Positions 50,401 through 64,000 of a DNA stretch of 64,000 nucleotides are shown piece after piece. This DNA comes from Urechis unicinctus. Taxonomy: Eukaryota > Annelida > Polychaeta > Xenopneusta > Urechidae. The notes under the pieces are model-generated. The model was not told the DNA's origin and ran no database searches. It saw only the letters and a list, made by a program, of their open reading frames with translations. Position 1 is the first letter of the stretch; each line of letters opens with the position of its first letter. The stretch is from the NCBI GenBank assembly GCA_034190875.2, contig CM067349.1:8956241-9020240 (forward strand), written 5' to 3'. A program made the translations under genes and the position numbers.

Positions 50401-53400
50401 CTCGGAAAGTACTGTGTCAATGTGACACTAATCTGAATTAACTGGTGTCCAATTATACGTAGTGCGTATGAATATGGTGAGTCCCATAATCAAAACAAAT
50501 ATACGGATCCATTTAAAGTAACGACTGGTTATTTTCAGCACAGTTTCAGTGACGTTAATGATTTATTGATGATGGATCATTCCGCGAATGAAACCAGCTC
50601 GTTATGGCCAAGCGGGATAAAACTTAGACGAGGTTAGATCGCATCACATTTGCAATCAGTATCTCATCTTTTGGCAGTTATTGTTATTTACGTTAGGTTA
50701 TATGACAGTCTAGTCGGGGAATACTTTTCTCCAGACTCAAGTAAGACAAGTCAGACATGGTAGCCCCAAACGAGAGGGCGGAGGGGTGTATCAACATGTT
50801 ATGTAAATGTCCTCCTTAGAAGTACCATTTACTTGCATCTGTACATAATTAATGACCTTTATCATTTAGCTACATATGAAACAAACAAACAAACAGTGTC
50901 TGAAATATGTGACCTTTGACAAGCTGAATGCAAATTGATCCCTTCGTAAGAATGCTTATGTTAAGCGTATAATTATCTCTTCATGGTTATTATTGCAGGG
51001 TTCGTGTTGTTTATTGGTGTGAATAAAAGAGTATTAACAAAGGGAATTCGGAATTACCGCAGCCCTGTACGTATCAAGCACACGCAATTTCATGCTCATG
51101 ATAGCCTAGTGATGTATTGTAGCGTGCCTTGCTTCATTTGTAACAGTGAAAAACTATTTTTATATAACTTCAGATTGGAAGAGAGAGACTTAAAAATAAG
51201 CTAACAGTTTGCTGTTTATTGATGCATCATAATGGCAGCGTCGTTTCGTGAGGCATTCAGAGGAAAGGTGCATTTAATGCTTCATCTTAATGAGTTTATT
51301 GATTCCTGCAGGCAAGAATCCACTATTGGATGCATTATGTTTATATTGCTTTGGCAAATGTTGAGACAAAAGCATATTTATTGTTTGAGACAAACATGGT
51401 CTCGGGAGCATTCAATAATGCCACTTTCATTCTTTTGTCATTCATGGACTGTTAGCAGGGCACGAAATCAGAATGGAATTGTGTGGTGACTGATCGGACC
51501 TGTTTCAGGGGTTGCTTAACGTATGTAATGCAATGTATAGGTTGCCACTTCATGAGTGATAATCGAGTGTTAATGGCTGCTCTCAAACACAGGCTACTCA
51601 GGTGCACTGCCCAAGTTTATTGTCAGTTTTACAGTGCCACAATGATGAATGACAAGCTGCTACTCGCGACGAAAGAAGGTTTTCTTAATTCATTTTTATC
51701 TACATTCATATGTAGACCAAGTGCATAGCGGGTTATATGTATGCATGAATCGTGTCACCTCCCTTCGACTTTCCACATTGTATAGATAAGCCTAATAGCT
51801 CTCAGTGATCTCCAATGATGTAGGTCTTTTGCTAAAAGCCTATAGTAGTGAATTATTTGAAGAACGTTCAGATTGACCCCTTCAACCATGATGAAGCTAG
51901 TTTCCATAAATATAAATCGAACAGAACCGCGCAGGGTTGATTTTCGACCCGGTCCTCCCTGCTGACTGCCGCTCTCTTATTGGTAATGCTGTTCCATGCA
52001 TGAGGCCGAGCCGCCTTGTTAACCGGAACCTTGTAGCCATTTTAGCGTCACTTTTGCTGTAAAGAATTATCTGTGAAGCGCAGGGATCAATCGGATAGTT
52101 ACGTTAATGAACCTCTTGGACTCATGGACAGGATCCGCTCGTAATTCAATACACATTGACACAAACTCAAACCAAATCCAATCCGCTCTGGATATACGTT
52201 GTTCATAAATAAGTTAAGAGCTCGATTCACACACCTTTATATGGCTTGGCGTTTTAGCGTGTTGCATACGTTATGAAGTCACAAGACGTCGTGCGTGATC
52301 ACACTTCTCCAGTCAGCCAAGGTTGCCCAAACTGAGTGATGCGGGAGGACTACAGCATTGGGATTTGTATATATACCTTATTTTCGATGCATATGCCATA
52401 AATTACCATTAATTTGAACCTTGAAGCGCCTCCAGAGAAGTAGGATAGTAGCTGCTTCGCTTTTTGTATATCATCAATAATCCAAGCACCTTAACATGCA
52501 TCACGTGGTTTTATCAACAAAGTGACAGCCGTATGTGCAAAGGTGGAATTGATTATGCTCCGAATGAGTCGTTGATCATGCTAATGTGAGGGTCATAGTA
52601 TGGTCAAGATATTTGATAGCTTCGATGTTCAAACCACAAATTGCAGCTCGTTTACTAAGAATGCTGTCATCAATACCACATTTCGCAGTTTATTGTAATG
52701 GGCGCTAAGTTATAGTATGAAGTATAACATTTATGTCCTAATCAATAAGCAAATATAACAGATTTATTCTCATGTGTGTACCTTGACAATCCATCATGTC
52801 ATCAGGAATCCCATGTTGAAATGTGCACCTGGTCTAGGTTTTAGTGATATCATGTTATTTATTTTAGCTGGTATCGGCTGACAGGCAATGCAACCGTACA
52901 TTTACAATATATGGAAGTTGTAAAGAATTTCAGAGCCGTCTTGTGTTGATCACTGTATTTGGTACTCTCTCCCATGGGGTCTCAACTCGGGACAAATACA
53001 GTGATTCAGTCAGCAAATAACAAAGAAAAACCTCTCCCGTGGTCGAATAACATTCCTTTCGTTTAATGTCCAACAGTCTGAAGTTCACATGACGCATTTT
53101 CAATGTATTTGTCTCCTCTACGGTACATTGACAATCAGCGGCTGATATATTTATTCAATCCATACCTATTGTCAATTCGCAATTGAATTAGACTGGAGGT
53201 AAATACTACTAGAGCTTTCCATTGTAAGGATGGAATCCCAGCAGGAATACATGTAACCCATATTCCTAAATGGCGACAACAAGAGGATCGTGGTGCTGCA
53301 CACCAACGGGCATTCTTTGTACGGATGCATCCGGATTGGAAATTAAAATCCCCTATTGATCAATATTTCTCTTTTGTGGACATTTCTTGTTTGTGCACGT

Positions 53401-54624
53401 TTTCTGCCTAATCACTAATTGGTACGGTTTAGTACTGCTGTTGATTTCCTCAAATTTGAGTATCGGTGGGTTGATCTCTGGCATAGATATGACGGTTCCT
53501 GGGCGTGTAATAAGTACAAATGAAACACAGTAAACTCACACTTGTCAATACTGTAGTACCTTGAAAATAACGGCAACTCTATGGTCATAAATCAATGCTT
53601 TACAATGTCACTTATGCATTATTGTACCCCGCAACATGCTGCAGAGAAGTACGGTTCCCAATATCTGACATGGCGTTTTCACTGAGTTGCTTCAACTGAC
53701 AAAAGGATAATCAATAACACTCTGGGCTTAAGCTTTAATGTATTAGTACAGGTCGTCCCATAGAAGGATATCCATTTATGGACCATAAATGAGTTTTTCA
53801 AGTGGCTGACATACTCGAAACAACACATGTAAATCTCGATACCGTCATGTATCGACCGTTTGCTCAATGTTGATGCATTCAACGGCTGATTTCTTTCCCT
53901 GGACAGGTATCTGCCTGTTAGTGGCATCGACATTTCGAAACAACACATGTAAAATGATACCGTCAGCTATCGAGCCGTTTGATTTGAATGCATTCAACGG
54001 CATGATTTCAAATGTTCCCTGTTTTGCGAGAAATATTAGGACCTTAATGTTAGCTGGCATCGAACAATTTTTCGTGGCAGTCTATAGTGATTTGCCCAAA
54101 ACCATATTGGACATACAAAGAAATGATATCTAGAGCTCATTTGACGACAAATGTTAGCCTTGTGGAGAAACATTACGGACCCAAATAAAAGGGACTGATA
54201 AATTTTGGATTCACTGCTTTGCAATGCTATGGTTTGCCACAACGCTCATACAAAGAAATGATATTTCTAGACGCACATTAGCTGCTTGTGGAACAACAGA
54301 CGCAAACCCGCTTTTACAGTGATAAATTGGACAGCAATGCTGCGTAGTCCATACATCACTTTCAACAGCGACATGACTTTAGATTGCCAGACGACCGTTA
54401 TCTGTACAATCGGCCGGTACATTAATTACAGCAGTAGCCCGAGTTACATATTATATAGTGTATAATAACCTGATAATGATTCTCAAAATATTTTGCAATT
54501 ACGCGTTGACGATAATGGAGCGCCGTTACACATGGCGACGCCAGAGCCACCTCATTTGACGTGAATGATGCGTAATATAATGAAACTCTGGTGGATAGGT
54601 TTGCGGCGAATGGCATTTCTATTT
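47409..54624. repeat. Array unit U4, 7.2 kb, recent duplicate of U3
   Basis: After the boundary motif and about 85 bases, the sequence jumps to the equivalent of 40455 in U3, so about 3 kb present in U3 (including the LTR and the 40-bp minisatellite) is absent. From there it follows U3 closely to the end with small indels, for example an extra stretch at about 50060-50165 and at 50250-50415. No gene supported. Confidence 0.9.
53803..54013. repeat. Local tandem duplication, period about 120 bp
   Basis: Two copies share cgaaacaacacatgtaaa, then gataccgtca and gcattcaacgg, starting near 53803 and 53922. U3 has a single copy (about 46560-46650), so this duplication is private to U4. Confidence 0.8.
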
Positions 54625-57600
54625 GAGCCACGCCCTAGGAAATCAGAATTTTCTGCTGGTAATATCTTGTGGCGGCAATATGAACACAAAGGCTGTGAGA
54701 ACAAACCCCAGTCTTACGCGTCAGTCATCATGTGTCTCCTTATCAGATCAATTAACGGCCCTATTCTTAACGATATTTATTACTCAGCATCCATTGCTGT
54801 CTATACCGCCGCTGTCTCCGCAGCAATAATCGTTGAGATGATTAATAGATATTGCTATGGACAGTGTGTGGACATAATTGCTTATTGTTCAATATGATCA
54901 CTGACAATGAGACTATCGTTTATTGAGTAAGCGTCGACAGGCTTCTGAAATGATGCCTGATGCGCTAGAATCATAATGGTCAGGACCGAGGATGAAGTTG
55001 TCGTTCCTAACATTACCGCTTTAAAACAATATGAGTGAACATTATAGCTTTGTTGCATATTTGTGCAATTCGAAAATGAAGCTAACATCGTCTATGGAGT
55101 GCATCGTCTGCCGGCTGCTGACAGATTGTCACTCAATCACCCTCTTGACTGATTAATGTTTAAGTGTGGTTCAAAGAATCACTTGTACTGCCAGACTGGT
55201 AAATATGTTACTGTTTTCGGAATGTATGTTTCATTGAGGACGACAAAGTAACCGATGACATGGTGAGAGGTGGTGAGTGAATTTGGGAATTGAAGCACGT
55301 TACTACCCCGCTAGATAGACTGCTGAATAACTCACACAGATCCGTCTGCTCGCAGTAGACTGAGAGAACTGTGCCTGATATTTTTCGAGTAATCAAAGAT
55401 ATTATAGTCTGCTATTACCCACGACCACTTGTTACAACATCACTATATCTTTTAATATATAACGCCTATACATTACAACCGTATATGAGGATCACTGATA
55501 CGGACCAGGTAACAACTGAACTGAAATAAGTTTGATTAACAATACGGTAAATACACCTGAATACGAATAGATTGTGCACATTGATCATATGATTACTAGA
55601 TTACTCCCGACAGGTGGACGCGGGTTTAGGGTGTGTAAGGGCACATGCATTAACCATGCGGCTTGCCATTCTCTCATATATTTTCTCTTAAACCATTGGT
55701 GTTAGCTATTATCGGATTTTGACCAATAATCTTGCAACAAGACATTATTCAGTCAATTAATTTTTATCTGCGGTAAGTAAAGATTCCTGATTTGTTTGAT
55801 AATCTTTAACCAATACTAGAACCTGTATGATGTCTGAGTTGTTGATAACTAGCCCCATCGTTGGGCGAACATGGGTGAGCTGATGCTATGTTTGTGTTAT
55901 CCTTCCAATTATACACGGTTAATAAGGGCTTGGACACACCGACCATGGACAAGTCAGAGTGCTTAAATGTACATCGTACGTAACCCTTTTTGTTGATTCA
56001 TAAATTGTTCGTCTCTGTTGACCACTGGCTTTTTGTAGATGATACATTGCAACTCATAATGCTACGCCTTATCAATATTCTTAGACTTCGTGGATATTTC
56101 AGAATTGTCACAGCCCTGTAGTATGTCCTGGAGAATTTAAACGTCTCGAATCACAGAGATAACAATGGGGTCATCATCACAAATATCATTGACAGGATCC
56201 TGTTGCGATTTAAATCCATAAGAAAATCCATATACGCTGTATACTCAAGCATTATATATTGTGCGTTATATATAGCGCTTTTCGCTCTGAAGGTCATACA
56301 GCAATGGCTGAAGGCCCATTTGATCTGAATGGCATCACGTGATAAAAGACAAACAGAATACTAAATAGATTACAAGGCGCCATGTGGATGGACATCAAGC
56401 AGTGTAACGATACCCCTAGGTCATCTCAACACGAGCTATTTTAGATGAACATTTCGATACTGAGGTTATTAGCTGTTATGAACAGCAATCACTCACTTCC
56501 TGATCAATTGCACAACTAACCACATAATATCATATGTCTAAACGATACTCAATTGCAGTTAGTTAATACATTTATTAACCTTCATGCTGTTCATGCTAAA
56601 TTTGTGGGGCTTTTGTACAGCGTGTGTGTTAATCCATCCATTAACCCATTTAGGGATATCACCTAAAGCTGTAATAATCACGTGCCCAAAATAGATCCAT
56701 ATTGTGGAGGCTTACACAGCTATTAATGACGTATAGCAGGTTTGGAAGGACTCTCACCATAAAAGCATTTAGCAAGGAATTCTCTTACGGCAGTAGTGGG
56801 ATATAACTAAATATGTTAGATTCAGGATGACCGTTCAAGTGGTTCGGATTCGACATTTGCCAAGACGCACAGCCCTGCTTGACGCAAGTCACTGAGCTTT
56901 ATCTCTTTCTTTTGATTTTGCTTTATAGATATTTATTGGGATGGAGTTTGCCCGAAGGTAATAGAGCGATGTGTTGCGCTTTACTCGTACAAAGACGATG
57001 GATTTGCTTAACTTATTAGCAATTACATTTATCATGATATTTCGTAGCATAGTAAAAACACCCTTGATCAATACTCCCCCATTAGGTCATGAGGTCCTTT
57101 TCTCCGTCCTTATCTGGGATGATGTAGCGTTCGGATGTGGTTTTGAACTGCGTCACATTTAACATCATTAAGCAGCGCGTGACTTTAGGCCGGCTCTATT
57201 CTGTTTTCCAGGAAGTATAGGTTCAGAATTTATCATTTATGAATCACAAAAAAGGCATTTGATAACCAATATATATTGGAGATTGTATAATATGTTATCT
57301 TTTGACTATATGATGCATGTTTTTGCAAACGACGTACAAACAACGTTCGTTTAAGGACATATATTAAGCTAAGATAACAGAAATGCTGCAATTGGTCTGG
57401 TAGAAGTATCAACCAATTAACTTTTGCCATACCAAAAGTGCCCACGTGGGCTAGCAATGGCATTTAAAACAGTAACACATACACGTTATGCGCAACATTT
57501 GGTTATATAAACTTAATTGTATTATATTTCTAATCGCATCTGGACTTTTGACATCAGCATGTTATATTATGAAACAAAATAAAACTGCTAGTTGAGGAAC

Positions 57601-57725
57601 AAAATAAGATATCGATATGACCACAAGGTAACACGTGTGTCTGCCCTGATGTTGTCAATGGTGATGCATTATTAGCACGGGTGTCTTACCATTTAATCAA
57701 GGTTACTTTGTGGATGCTTTGTAAA

Positions 57726-57726
<1 letters not shown>
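54625..57726. repeat. Array unit U5, partial, cut off by the TA tract
   Basis: It starts with the boundary motif. 55420-55520 and 55730-55860 match U0 at 3310-3420 and 3830-3960. 56825-57700 is a diverged relative of 41050-42160 and 48148-49265. Homology stops at the TA tract exactly where the U3/U4 sequence would go on with the phrase after aaccaaggtcatct. It is clearly older than U3/U4. No gene seen. Confidence 0.8.

Positions 57727-64000
<6,274 letters not shown>

Overview
This is AT-rich eukaryotic DNA, almost certainly from a metazoan and most likely a marine invertebrate. The evidence is spliceosomal GT/AG signals inside gene remnants, long (TA)n microsatellites, a TTAA-flanked transposon with a THAP-type transposase, and a gene fragment with the P2RX7 C-terminal-like domain common in invertebrates. 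I saw no operons, ribosome binding sites, tRNA, rRNA or CRISPR. The species cannot be fixed from this window.

The only recognisable protein-coding material is in one degraded Kolobok-like DNA transposon (7454-10800). It has TTAA on both sides and terminal inverted repeats matching at 18 of 20 bases. Inside are two broken, convergent genes. On the minus strand is a THAP-domain transposase whose catalytic middle is missing. On the plus strand is a multi-exon gene with the cysteine-rich P2RX7_C-like domain. A perfect TGACGTCA palindrome lies about 100 bases ahead of each gene start.

Nearly everything else is a diverged, nested array of long repeats with no convincing host gene. A boundary motif (GAGCCACGCCCTAGGAAATC and close variants) occurs at 18808, 29235, 37454, 47409 and 54625. 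It marks direct units of about 10.4, 8.2, 10.0 and 7.2 kb. Units U1 (18808-29234) and U2 (29235-37453) are a recent pair; U3 (37454-47408) and U4 (47409-54624) are another. U0 (about 2.8-18.8 kb, interrupted by the transposon) and U5 (54625-57.7 kb) are older and more diverged. At 57.7-58.2 kb a long TA tract interrupts the array. Beyond it, 58.2 to at least 62.3 kb is an inverted, diverged copy of the 13.9-18.1 kb part of U0.

Smaller structures sit inside the array: minisatellites of 26, 30, 33 and about 40 bp, a candidate solo LTR at 38968-39421, TATA-plus-splice-donor blocks, a recurring promoter-like module, paired perfect hairpins, and a perfect 22-bp inverted repeat around a TA tract. 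Short ORFs shared between units show no codon constraint and look like by-products of recent duplication. A plausible but unproven reading is a non-coding, transposon-rich locus that grows by unequal exchange, such as a lncRNA or small-RNA cluster or a pericentromeric block.
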